The notes beneath the pieces were generated by a model that saw only the letters and a program-made list of their open reading frames with translations, was not told the origin of the DNA and did no database searches. Shown one piece after another: positions 8,664 to 16,868 of a DNA stretch of 64,000 nt (the first letter of the stretch is position 1; each line of letters opens with the position of its first letter). Made by a program: the position numbers and the translations under genes. The DNA is taken from positions 1-64,000 of the forward strand of contig NZ_JAFBED010000001.1 of the NCBI RefSeq assembly GCF_016908565.1, written 5' to 3'. The DNA is from Sutcliffiella tianshenii. GTDB taxonomy: Bacteria > Bacillota > Bacilli > Bacillales > Bacillaceae_I.

Positions 8664-8909
8664 CTAACACCATCCATTTTCGTAGTCGCAATCTACATAT
8701 TTGGCATCTTTTTCTGACGGGACTTGAACCTGTTGGAAAATACGGCTTCCTTCCTGTTCATACCCGTTCTTCAAGGAATATTGATTCCCTTGTTCCGTTA
8801 AGGTCATGCTACCGATGGATTCATTCTCTACATAGAGATTGAAGCCCTGATCGGACATCTTCCCGACAACTCGGTCTGTAATATCTAGTCGTTTTTTATC
8901 CAAAGTCAT
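8664..8909 (-). CDS. yusG: YusG family protein (DUF2553)
   Basis: A small 81-aa soluble protein of unknown function. Size, place between yusF and gcvH, and sequence (start MTLDKKRLDITDRVVGKM, end CDYENGWC) fit B. subtilis YusG. Two cysteines lie in the last nine residues. No enzyme motif is visible. It is separated from gcvH by 65 bases and followed by a terminator, so co-transcription with gcvH is likely. Confidence 0.8.
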   Translation of the reverse strand: MTLDKKRLDITDRVVGKMSDQGFNLYVENESIGSMTLTEQGNQYSLKNGYEQEGSRIFQQVQVPSEKDAKYVDCDYENGWC

Positions 8910-8974
8910 TCCATATCACCCTTTTAGACTGTATTGGCAGCTAAATTTATGGTGCCCGGAATGAGGATTTGTTA

Positions 8975-9361
8975 TTAGTCTTCTTTTGTCATTGCCTCAT
9001 ACTGCTCAGCAGTCATAAGCTGGTCCACTTCGCCTGCATCTGTCGGCTCAACCACGATCATCCATGCTTTCTCGTATGGAGATTCATTTACGAACTCAGG
9101 GCTGTCATTCAAGTCTTCGTTCACTTCTACCACTTTCCCACTGATAGGAGTATAAAGCTCAGAAACCGTTTTAACGGATTCTACACTTCCAAATGGCTCA
9201 TCTGCAGAAATTTCATCTCCAACTTCAGGAAGTTCCACAAATACGATATCTCCAAGCTCGGATTGTGCAAAATCAGTGATACCAACGCGTACTTTTTCGC
9301 CTTCTACCTTTACCCATTCATGTTCTTCGGAATAGCGCAATTCTTTAGGTGTGTTCATCAT
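8975..9361 (-). CDS. gcvH: glycine cleavage system protein H
   Basis: Lipoyl carrier protein (128 aa) that shuttles the aminomethyl group of glycine between the P, T and L proteins; in Bacillus it is also the relay from which lipoyl is passed to 2-oxoacid dehydrogenases. The lipoylation lysine is Lys64 in [11 protein letters not shown]. The N-terminal [11 protein letters not shown] and the KAWMIVVEP region are typical. RBS GGAGG is 6 bases before the first of two tandem ATGs. The gene stands apart from the gcvT-gcvP genes, as in B. subtilis. Confidence 0.97.
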   Translation of the reverse strand: MMNTPKELRYSEEHEWVKVEGEKVRVGITDFAQSELGDIVFVELPEVGDEISADEPFGSVESVKTVSELYTPISGKVVEVNEDLNDSPEFVNESPYEKAWMIVVEPTDAGEVDQLMTAEQYEAMTKED

Positions 9362-9427
9362 TCTTAACCTCCATAAAAGTGATAGTATTTAGAACTCATA
9401 CCGCATAACGGTAAGAAATGAGCTTTC

Positions 9428-9784
9428 TTATTTCCAGGTGTCTTCAAACTGCTTTTCATTGTAGCCAACAGTCACTTTGCTGCCGTCCGTTGTGATCGGG
9501 CGTTTGATCAGCATGCCATCTGTTGCCAATGTATCCAGCATTTCAGCTTCAGACATGTTCTTAAGTTTGTCCTTCAAGCCAAGCTCGCGGTATTTCATGC
9601 CGCTCGTATTGAAGAATTTTTTCAGTTCCAATCCGCTTTTCTTGTATAGCTCTTCCAGCTCCTGGCGGGAAGGCGGATTTTCGACAATATGTACTTCATT
9701 CAGTGCTACATCATGCTGCTCCAGCCACTTTTTTGCATTCCGGCAAGTGCCGCATTTCGGATACCAGTAAAATGTCACATTCAT
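9428..9784 (-). CDS. yusI: ArsC/Spx family protein YusI
   Basis: A 118-aa thioredoxin-fold protein of the arsenate reductase (ArsC)/Spx family. It carries the N-terminal redox pair C11-G-T-C14 in YWYPKCGTCRNAKKWL, and the conserved NTSGMKYRELGLKDKL and DGMLIKRPI blocks. Its RNA polymerase or reductase role is not known; synteny with gcvH matches yusI. The annotated frame can start at a GTG (9799), but the ATG at 9784 gives a protein starting right at the first strand, with AAGGTGG upstream. Confidence 0.9.
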   Translation of the reverse strand: MNVTFYWYPKCGTCRNAKKWLEQHDVALNEVHIVENPPSRQELEELYKKSGLELKKFFNTSGMKYRELGLKDKLKNMSEAEMLDTLATDGMLIKRPITTDGSKVTVGYNEKQFEDTWK

Positions 9785-9926
9785 TGCGTGTTGCACCACC
9801 TTACATACATGAATTTACTCATATATTGTAGCACAAAGGAGAAGATTACTCCTAATTTTCAACACGCTATTTTGTATTATTCGACCTATTTTGCATAAAT
9901 CCTTCTTCAAATTATTTAACACAATA

Positions 9927-9962
9927 CACCGCTGTTGATATCCGCACTAGGCTGCAGATTCC
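9927..9962 (+). repeat. remnant of the GCTGTTGATT-type repeat element
   Basis: The stretch ACACCGCTGTTGATATCCGC followed by ACTAGGCTGC matches the left end of the elements at 31494 and 51462 with few changes. The rest of the element and the right inverted end are missing here. Confidence 0.7.
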
Positions 9963-10028
9963 TTCATCTAGGATCAAGAGCGCTCGCACTTATTCGTTGG
10001 GAGATTAGGTTAGGTACTAGAGCAGATA

Positions 10029-10219
10029 AATAGACGGAGAAATTCCGCTTAATTTGTAATTACCATTAAAAACGGCAGTCAATAGACGGAGAAATTCCGC
10101 CTATTGACTCCAAAAATTCAAAAATGGATGATTTTGTTGTACTTAAGCGGAAAAACTCCCCTTATTTCTCCTGAAACAAGCTACATTTTGCATTTAACCG
10201 GAAAACCTCCGCTTATTTT
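10029..10219. repeat. four copies of a CGGA-N4-TCCG inverted motif
   Basis: Copies at 10029-10055, 10080-10109, 10143-10167 and 10196-10219 share the form (T)AAGCGGARAAATTCCGCTTA with variation. The second copy is a long hairpin: GTCAATAG-CGGA pairs with TCCG-CTATTGAC. Such short extragenic palindromes are common in Bacillus genomes; no protein-coding role is evident. Confidence 0.7.
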
Positions 10220-10303
10220 ACTTTTGCTGGCTCTGCGATAAGACAAGACATTTTAAATAAAAGATTAGGACGAATCGAATCAGTATTTATATTCATAATA
10301 AAG

Positions 10304-10340
10304 AAACTCGCCAATTCCTACGGCGAGTTTCCCTTTTTTG
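10304..10340. terminator. terminator hairpin downstream of fadE
   Basis: A 9-bp stem AAACTCGCC / GGCGAGTTT with an 8-9-base loop. On the plus strand it is followed by CCCTTTTTTG; on the minus strand by CTTTATT. It is about 105 bases past the fadE stop and probably ends the fadNAE transcript. Confidence 0.55.
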
Positions 10341-10445
10341 TATACCAATAATGATGACCAAACGATTTTCATTTCGGCACATATATTTAATTAAGCTCCT
10401 CAAAAAGGAACGGTTTAGAATTCCAAGCGCCGAATTCAAAAAATA

Positions 10446-12230
10446 TTATACCGTATATTTCTGTGCATCCAATACGGATGCAGCGATCTCGCGTTTTTTG
10501 GCAACCACATTGATTGGTGTGTGGCGTGTGAATTTGCGGAGTGCGGAAAGCATCATGCGCAGTGTGTCTCCGGTTTCTGCTGCAATCAAGGTTTCTTTTG
10601 CATCCGCTTCGATCTGATTGAATGCTTCCTGGCAGAATACTTGCGTGTAAAGGATCTTTTGCTTGTTTTTCGCTTCACCGGACTTTGCAATCGCTTTTTC
10701 TGTACGAAGGACTGCAGATTCCATGGAGTACACATTGCTGATGATGTCAGCGATGTTGACAAGCAATTCTTGTTCTCTTTCCAACGCCTTGCCATATTTT
10801 TGTGCAGCCAAACCTGTCATCAGGATGGCAATCTTCTTCGCGTTCTTTACAAGATATTTTTCCTGCTCCAATACGCCATCGCCAACTTCCTCAGGCATGA
10901 GCATCATCAGTTCTTCCTGCAGGCTTTGCGCTTTTTGGATCAGTGGAAGCTCCCCTTTGAGGGCTTTTCGTAAAAAGGTGCCTGGCACCAATAATCGGTT
11001 GATTTCGTTTGTACCTTCAAAGATACGGTTGATACGGGAGTCACGGTACATTCTCTCCACTTCATATTCAGCCATGAAACCGTATCCACCATGGATTTGA
11101 ACCGCTTCGTCCACAACATAATCAAGTGTTTCAGAACCGAATACTTTATTCAGGGAACACTCGATTGCATATTCAGCCACTGCTTTTGCAACTGCATTCG
11201 GATCTTTCTCTTCTTCCTTCGTCAGACGGCCCATGCTGTCTTCAAAAAGACCGACTGTACGATAGACGGAGCTTTCCGTTGCATATGTTTTTGTTGCCAT
11301 GTTTGCAAGCTTCTCCTGGATTAAGGAAAACTTTGCAATCGGCGTTTTGAATTGCTGGCGCTGGTTGGCATATGTTGCCGCCAACTCGATCCCACGCTTG
11401 GATCCGCCTACAGTCCCAACTGCCAATTTGTAGCGTCCGATATTCAGAATATTGAATGCGATAACGTGGCCGCGTCCGATTTCACCTAAAAGGTTTTCTT
11501 TAGGAACCAAAGCATCTTCCAAAATCAGTGTACGGGTGGAAGAGCCTTTGATACCCATTTTCTTTTCTTCCGGTCCTGTGGAAACTCCACCAAACCCGCG
11601 CTCTACGATAAAGGCTGAGAAATGCTCGCCATCCACTTTTGCATAGACAACAAATACATCTGCAAATCCAGCATTCGTGATCCACTGTTTTTCACCGTTC
11701 AAAACATAGTGGGTGCCTTCTGCATTTAATTTAGCTGTTGTTTTTGCTCCAAGTGCATCGGATCCAGAACCTGGCTCTGTCAATGCGTATGCAGCCAATA
11801 ATTCACCGGATGCAAGCTTTGGCAGATACTTTTGCTTTTGGTCTTCATTTCCGAAGAGGACGATCGGCAGGGAACCGATACCTACATGTGCCCCATAGGA
11901 TAAGGAGAATCCGCCAGCTCTTGAGAATTTTTCCGTGATGAGGGAAGAACTGATCTTATCCAACCCGAATCCGCCGTATTCCTCTTGTACATCCGCTCCC
12001 AATAGTCCAAGCTCTCCGGCTTCCTTCAAAAGCTTTACAGAGATATCGAAATTATGGTGTTCGATCTGCTCCAGGTTCGGAACCACTTCATTTACCACAA
12101 ACTCCTCTGTCGTTTTGGCAATCAGTTTATGCTCATCCGTGAAATCCTCCGGTGTGAACACTTTTTCAGCCGCAATATCATCCAGTAGAAAGCTTCCGCC
12201 TTTGACTACATTTTCTAATGTATTTGACAT
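10446..12230 (-). CDS. fadE: acyl-CoA dehydrogenase
   Basis: FAD-dependent acyl-CoA dehydrogenase (594 aa), first oxidation step of fatty-acid beta-oxidation. The substrate- and FAD-binding signatures are visible: AYALTEPGSGSDALGAKT and QWITNAGFADVF in the middle domain, and the helical C-domain with QIHGGYGFMAEYEVERMYRDSRINRIFEGTNEIN. It is ~200 residues longer than short-chain family members because of a C-terminal helical extension (about residues 430-594), as in B. subtilis FadE (YusJ). It is the third gene after fadN and fadA, 27 bases downstream of fadA, and should share the FadR box in front of fadN. Confidence 0.95.
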   Translation of the reverse strand: MSNTLENVVKGGSFLLDDIAAEKVFTPEDFTDEHKLIAKTTEEFVVNEVVPNLEQIEHHNFDISVKLLKEAGELGLLGADVQEEYGGFGLDKISSSLITEKFSRAGGFSLSYGAHVGIGSLPIVLFGNEDQKQKYLPKLASGELLAAYALTEPGSGSDALGAKTTAKLNAEGTHYVLNGEKQWITNAGFADVFVVYAKVDGEHFSAFIVERGFGGVSTGPEEKKMGIKGSSTRTLILEDALVPKENLLGEIGRGHVIAFNILNIGRYKLAVGTVGGSKRGIELAATYANQRQQFKTPIAKFSLIQEKLANMATKTYATESSVYRTVGLFEDSMGRLTKEEEKDPNAVAKAVAEYAIECSLNKVFGSETLDYVVDEAVQIHGGYGFMAEYEVERMYRDSRINRIFEGTNEINRLLVPGTFLRKALKGELPLIQKAQSLQEELMMLMPEEVGDGVLEQEKYLVKNAKKIAILMTGLAAQKYGKALEREQELLVNIADIISNVYSMESAVLRTEKAIAKSGEAKNKQKILYTQVFCQEAFNQIEADAKETLIAAETGDTLRMMLSALRKFTRHTPINVVAKKREIAASVLDAQKYTV

Positions 12231-12257
12231 ATCATTTTCCTCCTTGAAATGGTTTTT

Positions 12258-13436
12258 CTATGCTAATAATTCGAATACGCCTGCAGCACCCATACCGCCG
12301 CCGATGCACATGCTGACAATCCCGAACTGCTCATTGCGGCGCTTCATTTCGTGAAGCAGGGTCAGTGTCAATTTAGACCCCGTACACCCTAGTGGATGTC
12401 CGAGTGCAATGGCTCCACCATTTACATTCACCCTGTCTTCATCAAGCCCAAGCTCGCGCATGACCTGGATCGCCTGGGAAGCAAATGCCTCGTTCAGTTC
12501 AAGCAATCCGATATCGGAAAGCTCAAGGCCAGCAAGCTTCAATGCTTTAGGGATCGCAACCACCGGTCCGATACCCATCACTTCCGGTGGTACACCTCCT
12601 ACTGCAAAGGAGCGGAATTTCGCAATCGGCTTCAGGCCAAGTGCTTCTGCTCTTTCCCTTTCCATCACAAGTACTGATGCCGCTCCATCACTTGTCTGGG
12701 AAGAGTTACCCGCTGTGACTGATCCTTTTACATTGAATGCAGGTCTGAGTTTCCCTAACACATCCATTGTCGTTCCTGCTCTCACACCCTCATCCTGACT
12801 GAAAGTAAAGTTGGATTCCTGGAGCTTGTGATTGGCACCTACTTTACGTACCGCTACATCAACCGGAACGATCTCGTCGACAAACTTTCCTTCCTGGATC
12901 GCTCTTGCCGCCCTCTCATGGCTTCTCACTGCAAATGCATCCTGGTCTTCACGACTCACGCCATATTTGATCGCAACCTGCTCTGCCGTGTGACCCATGC
13001 CCATATAGTACTCCGGCGCTGAATCTACGAGTCTTGCGTTCGGACGCACCGTGTGACCGACCATCGGCACCATGCTCATGGATTCCGCTCCTCCTGCCAG
13101 GATGCTTTCAGAATGCCCAAGCATGATGCGCTCTGCTGCATAGGCGATCGTTTGTAGTCCTGAAGAGCAGTATCTGTTGATGGTTATGGCCGGGACACTG
13201 GAAGGAAGTCCTGCCAAGCCACCGATATTCCTTGCCATGTTCAATCCTTGCTCCGCTTCCGGCATCGCACATCCGAAGATGAGGTCATCGATCGGACCAT
13301 CGTAATTGCCGGCTCTTCTTAATGTTTCTTTTACCACCAATGCTCCTAGGTCGTCTGGACGTACTGTAGCCAAAGATCCTTTTTTCGCTCTGCCTACTGG
13401 TGTTCTAGCACCAGCAACTATCACTGCTTCTTTCAA
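12258..13436 (-). CDS. fadA: acetyl-CoA acyltransferase (3-ketoacyl-CoA thiolase)
   Basis: Thiolase (392 aa) that cleaves 3-ketoacyl-CoA with CoA in beta-oxidation. The nucleophilic Cys90 is in NRYCSSGLQTIAYA; the catalytic His is in NVNGGAIALGHPLGCTG and the second Cys in SMCIGGGMGAAG. Length and motifs are complete. It lies 44 bases after fadN and 27 before fadE in the fadN-fadA-fadE operon (yusL-yusK-yusJ order). Confidence 0.96.
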   Translation of the reverse strand: MKEAVIVAGARTPVGRAKKGSLATVRPDDLGALVVKETLRRAGNYDGPIDDLIFGCAMPEAEQGLNMARNIGGLAGLPSSVPAITINRYCSSGLQTIAYAAERIMLGHSESILAGGAESMSMVPMVGHTVRPNARLVDSAPEYYMGMGHTAEQVAIKYGVSREDQDAFAVRSHERAARAIQEGKFVDEIVPVDVAVRKVGANHKLQESNFTFSQDEGVRAGTTMDVLGKLRPAFNVKGSVTAGNSSQTSDGAASVLVMERERAEALGLKPIAKFRSFAVGGVPPEVMGIGPVVAIPKALKLAGLELSDIGLLELNEAFASQAIQVMRELGLDEDRVNVNGGAIALGHPLGCTGSKLTLTLLHEMKRRNEQFGIVSMCIGGGMGAAGVFELLA

Positions 13437-13480
13437 AGTGCTCCCCTCGCTTTTCTAGTAGTTTAGTATTCTATGAAAAA

Positions 13481-15865
13481 TTAGTTGCGTAATGGTTTTC
13501 CTTTTACAAGCATGTGCTGCATCCGCTGCTGGGATTTCGCTTCACCGACAAGGCTCAGGAATGCTTCGCGCTCAAGATCCAACAAGTACTGCTCATCAAC
13601 TTCCGTGCCGTATGGTACATTTCCGCCAGCGATGACATATGCCAGTTTTTTGGCGATCTTCAAGTCATGCTCGGAGATGAAGCCTGAATACTGCATGTTA
13701 TGGGCACCAAGCATCAATGTGGCATAGCCTGTTTCCCCGGTCACCGGAACCTTTCTGCGTACTGGAGGTGTGTAGCCTGCTTCAAACAAATGAAGTGCCG
13801 CCTGCTTTGCATCGTGTATGAGATGATCGCCGTTAAAGCTGATCTGATCTTTATTATTCAATAGGTGCAGGTCTCTTGCTTCTGCAGCTGATGTGGATAC
13901 CTTTGCAGTCGCGATCTGCTCGAACACCTTGTTCGCCACTTTTTGCAGGTCATAGTCCAAGCCCTCTGGCATGCTGTTCAAGTGTTTGATATACAGTTCT
14001 TTGTTTCCGCCTCCGCCAGGGATGAGTCCGACACCGACTTCCACAAGACCCATATACGTTTCGCTTGATGCCTGCAGCTGGCTAGTAGGGAGGCATATTT
14101 CCGTACCGCCGCCGAGTGTCATGCCGAATGGTGCAGCGACTACCGGTTTTGGGCTGTATTTGATTTTCATCATCGCTTGCTGGAAGTGCTTCACAACCAT
14201 ATCGATCTCGAAATAGTTGTCATCCTGTGCTTCCATCAGAATCATCGCAAGGTTGGCACCTACACAGAAGTTCTTGCCCTGATTCCCGATTACAAGCCCT
14301 TTATAATTTTTATCCACTTCATCAATCGCGTAATTGACCATTTGGATGATATCAAGGCCGATTGCGTTGTTTGGTGATGTGAATTCGAGTAGTGCAACAT
14401 CGTCGCCAAGATCAATCAGGCTTGCACCGGAGTTCTTTTTGATGACACCCTTCGTTTCTTTCAATGTTTTTAGGTGAATGACCTTTTTATTCACATCCAT
14501 TGCTTTGTATGTGCCATTGTCATAGTAGCAAGTGGTCCCATTGTCTTTTTTATAGAAAGTGCGGTGGCCATTTGCCAAAAGCTCATCCACCCACTTTGGA
14601 ACCGGGATTCCGTCTTCCTTCATTTTCATGACGGACTCTTCGACACCTATTGCGTCCCATGTTTCAAAAGGTCCATGATCCCAGCCGAAGCCCCACTTCA
14701 TCGCCTGGTCGATTGCCACAATATCATCCGCTATTTCCCCAAGAAGTTCTGCAGAATAGCTCAGGACCGGCGCCAGGATGCTCCAAAGAAGATTGCCTGC
14801 ACGATCGTCCGCGTATACAAGCGCTTTCATTTTATTGCTGTAGCCTTTTGCCTGCTTGCTCATTTCGAGAGCCGGGGTCTTCAATTTCTTTCTTTGCTCA
14901 TATTCAAATGTCTCAGCGTTCAGCTCGAGGATCTCTTTTCCCTGCTTCAAGTAGAATCCTTGCCCGGATTTGCTTCCAAGCCAGCCGTTCGCCTGCATTC
15001 TTCGCATAAAATCAGGTACTTGGAAAACTTCTTTCTCCGCACCTTCCACCTTGTCGAATACATTGTTCGCAACATGGATGAATGTATCAAGTCCGACAAC
15101 ATCCAATGTGCGGAATGTCGCACTTTTCGGCCTGCCGATTGCCGGGCCAGTCACAGAATCCACTTCACCGACGCTGTAGCCGCCTTCAAGCATCTGCTTC
15201 ACCGTCACAAGCAGCCCGTATGTCCCGATTCTGTTGGCAATGAAGTTAGGCGTGTCCTTCGCAAGTACAATTCCTTTACCGAGGACATCTTCGCCAAAAG
15301 TCTTGATGAAGCTTACGACCTCCGAATCTGTATCCTTTGTCGGGATTACCTCCAACAGCTTCAAATAGCGTGGCGGATTGAAGAAGTGCGTACCAAGGAA
15401 ATTCTTCCTGAAATCATCCGAGCGTCCTTCTGCCATCGCTTCAATGCTAATACCAGAAGTATTGGAGCTGATGATGCTGCCCTGCTTACGATGGGCATCC
15501 ACTTTTTCAAACAGTTGCTTTTTTATTTCCAGATTTTCCACGATGACCTCAATTACCCAGTCACATTCTGCGATTTTTGCAATGTCATCTTCGAGATTGC
15601 CTGCCTCGATCAGTTGAAGGTTTGATTTGGTTGTCAGTGGTGCAGGTTTTTGTTTTAGTAATTTTTGCAGGGCGGTGCTCGTATATTTATTACGTACCGC
15701 TTTATCTGAGAGTGTTAAGCCCTTCTGCTCTTCATCACTCGTAAGTTTGTTAGGAACGATATCTAACAGGATTGTAGGAATACCAACGTTTGCTAAGTGT
15801 GCTGCAATTCCGGACCCCATTACACCGGAACCTATGACAGCTGCCTTTTTAATACTATGTTTCAT
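13481..15865 (-). CDS. fadN: bifunctional 3-hydroxyacyl-CoA dehydrogenase / enoyl-CoA hydratase
   Basis: A 794-aa fused beta-oxidation enzyme. The N-terminal half is a 3-hydroxyacyl-CoA dehydrogenase with a Rossmann motif (VIGSGVMGSGIAAHLAN) and the GTHFFNPPRYLKLLE signature; the C-terminal ~300 residues form an enoyl-CoA hydratase/crotonase domain (LDIIQMVNYAIDEVDKNYKGLVIGNQGKNFCVGANLAM region). This domain order is the reverse of E. coli FadB. A GTG at 15895 extends the frame, but the ATG at 15863-15865 follows GGGGGAGGAAGA and starts the protein just before the Rossmann fold. It is the first gene of the operon, with a FadR operator at 15910-15927. Confidence 0.95.
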   Translation of the reverse strand: MKHSIKKAAVIGSGVMGSGIAAHLANVGIPTILLDIVPNKLTSDEEQKGLTLSDKAVRNKYTSTALQKLLKQKPAPLTTKSNLQLIEAGNLEDDIAKIAECDWVIEVIVENLEIKKQLFEKVDAHRKQGSIISSNTSGISIEAMAEGRSDDFRKNFLGTHFFNPPRYLKLLEVIPTKDTDSEVVSFIKTFGEDVLGKGIVLAKDTPNFIANRIGTYGLLVTVKQMLEGGYSVGEVDSVTGPAIGRPKSATFRTLDVVGLDTFIHVANNVFDKVEGAEKEVFQVPDFMRRMQANGWLGSKSGQGFYLKQGKEILELNAETFEYEQRKKLKTPALEMSKQAKGYSNKMKALVYADDRAGNLLWSILAPVLSYSAELLGEIADDIVAIDQAMKWGFGWDHGPFETWDAIGVEESVMKMKEDGIPVPKWVDELLANGHRTFYKKDNGTTCYYDNGTYKAMDVNKKVIHLKTLKETKGVIKKNSGASLIDLGDDVALLEFTSPNNAIGLDIIQMVNYAIDEVDKNYKGLVIGNQGKNFCVGANLAMILMEAQDDNYFEIDMVVKHFQQAMMKIKYSPKPVVAAPFGMTLGGGTEICLPTSQLQASSETYMGLVEVGVGLIPGGGGNKELYIKHLNSMPEGLDYDLQKVANKVFEQIATAKVSTSAAEARDLHLLNNKDQISFNGDHLIHDAKQAALHLFEAGYTPPVRRKVPVTGETGYATLMLGAHNMQYSGFISEHDLKIAKKLAYVIAGGNVPYGTEVDEQYLLDLEREAFLSLVGEAKSQQRMQHMLVKGKPLRN

Positions 15866-15909
15866 TCTTCCTCCCCCTTGATAGTTGAATTTCACTTCAT
15901 TTCACTTGT

Positions 15910-15927
15910 TGAATGAATACTCATTCA
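15910..15927. promoter_or_regulatory. FadR operator
   Basis: TGAATGAATACTCATTCA is an 18-bp palindrome that matches the known Bacillus FadR (TetR-type, acyl-CoA-responsive) box. It lies 45 bases upstream of the fadN start, so long-chain acyl-CoA should induce fadN-fadA-fadE. Confidence 0.9.
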
Positions 15928-16093
15928 TTTTTACCGCAAAAAAATATCTCCTTTGCAAGAGTTCCTTTGATTTCAATAATAAAGTATTTATAGAATTTTC
16001 GCAATAAATAAATAGGGATTTTCCATTTTATTTTAATCCATCAACTGCATGTGTTTTTTATTGAGGGTAAAAATATGGATGACGGAGGTGATA

Positions 16094-16243
16094 ATGATGG
16101 CAAAAATGAAAAAGCAACCCTCTCATGCAGCTAAAAGTGCTGCAAGCGTGAAAGGAAATGCGGGGCCGACGAACGAGATGGATTACCGTGGAAAGAAGAC
16201 GAGCAACAATCAGCAGTATGGGAAAGCGAATATGGAGGACTGA
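16094..16243 (+). CDS. yuzL: YuzL family small protein
   Basis: A 49-aa Lys/Asn/Gly-rich hydrophilic peptide with the conserved centre AASVKGNAGPTNEMDYRGKK and SNNQQYGKANM, matching the YuzL family of small Bacillus proteins found beside fadN. Function is unknown. A longer frame from 16049 exists, but GGAGGTGAT at 16084 points to the ATGs at 16094 or 16097. It has its own strong terminator. Confidence 0.75.
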   Translation: MMAKMKKQPSHAAKSAASVKGNAGPTNEMDYRGKKTSNNQQYGKANMED

Positions 16244-16260
16244 GTAGATCCTCTTATTTT

Positions 16261-16296
16261 AAAAGCCTATCCATTTCCCGAATGGATAGGCTTTAC
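16261..16296 (+). terminator. terminator after yuzL
   Basis: A perfect 14-bp stem AAAGCCTATCCATT / AATGGATAGGCTTT with a 5-base loop, 18 bases past the yuzL stop codon. The T tract is weak on both strands. Confidence 0.75.
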
Positions 16297-16370
16297 TATT
16301 TAATAAGCAACTTAAGAACCGGGTATTAACCCGGCCTGCCTCCTCATATATTTCATTTGGAGGTGGGAAA

Positions 16371-16817
16371 ATGAAAAAGCTGAATCCCGAAAAACTTACT
16401 GTGGAATTCAGGCCATATGTGACACCTCTCGCGCCGATTTGTCCCAGGGTCTATACGCTCACCCATTCCGATATAACAGCTGAGCTTTTTCTGACTATGG
16501 GATCTTGGATTGCGTATGATAAAGTGACAAGCATGAGAGATGAGGTTGTAGGCAGTTGGAGAGTGGAAAACAATTGCTATTACTTCAGTGTGTATGTGTA
16601 TATCGGGAATTTCGGCCAAAAAGAAACCCATTTGCGTGATGCAATATTCAGGCGTGAACTCCCCTTGGCCCTTGAGGCTATCTTTTATGGGGACCGCCAA
16701 TTCCTGCTTGCTCACCCACCCTTGGCCCAGGCACCAATATGGATTCATTTTGATTCAGAAGACCCCGCATTCAACAAATGGGAGTACTGGGGTAAGCCGT
16801 TGGAATACTCCTTTTAG
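16371..16817 (+). CDS. staygreen family protein
   Basis: A 148-aa protein of the staygreen (SGR) family, named for plant proteins that remove Mg from chlorophyll a. The family signature PEKLTVEFRPYVTPLAPICPRVYTLTHSDITAELFLTMG is present at the N-terminus, and the PIWIHFDSEDPAFNKWEYWG end is typical. Bacilli make no chlorophyll, so the native substrate must be something else. The ATG has GGAGG 9 bases upstream (TTTGGAGGTGGGAAAATG). It is monocistronic and converges on fadM with a shared terminator. Active-site residues cannot be assigned by eye. Confidence 0.85.
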   Translation: MKKLNPEKLTVEFRPYVTPLAPICPRVYTLTHSDITAELFLTMGSWIAYDKVTSMRDEVVGSWRVENNCYYFSVYVYIGNFGQKETHLRDAIFRRELPLALEAIFYGDRQFLLAHPPLAQAPIWIHFDSEDPAFNKWEYWGKPLEYSF

Positions 16818-16828
16818 CGAAAGAATGA

Positions 16829-16865
16829 AAAAGAGGAAAAGCATCGCTGCTTTCCCTCTTTTTTA
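16829..16865. terminator. bidirectional terminator between staygreen gene and fadM
   Basis: Arms AAAGAGG-AAAGCA and TGCTTT-CTCTTT form a hairpin with A and T tracts on both sides, in a 51-base gap between convergent genes. Confidence 0.8.
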
Positions 16866-16868
16866 ATG

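Larger units (their letters stand above)
9785..10445. other. gene-free intergenic region rich in repeats
   Basis: No gene is supported in these ~660 bases. They contain the yusI upstream region, a left-end remnant of the GCTGTTGATT repeat element (9927-9962), four copies of an AAGCGGA...TCCGCTTA inverted motif (10029-10219) and a terminator-like hairpin at 10304-10340. The open frame on the plus strand from 10351 is antisense to the end of fadE and has no RBS. Confidence 0.7.

Noticed and set aside
10351-10617. 88-aa open frame after the fadE hairpin
   Set aside because: Antisense to fadE for most of its length and without a ribosome binding site.
14474-15625. 383-aa open frame on the plus strand
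   Set aside because: It is fully antisense to fadN, has no RBS, and its protein is Cys/His-rich shadow sequence; fadN motifs are complete.
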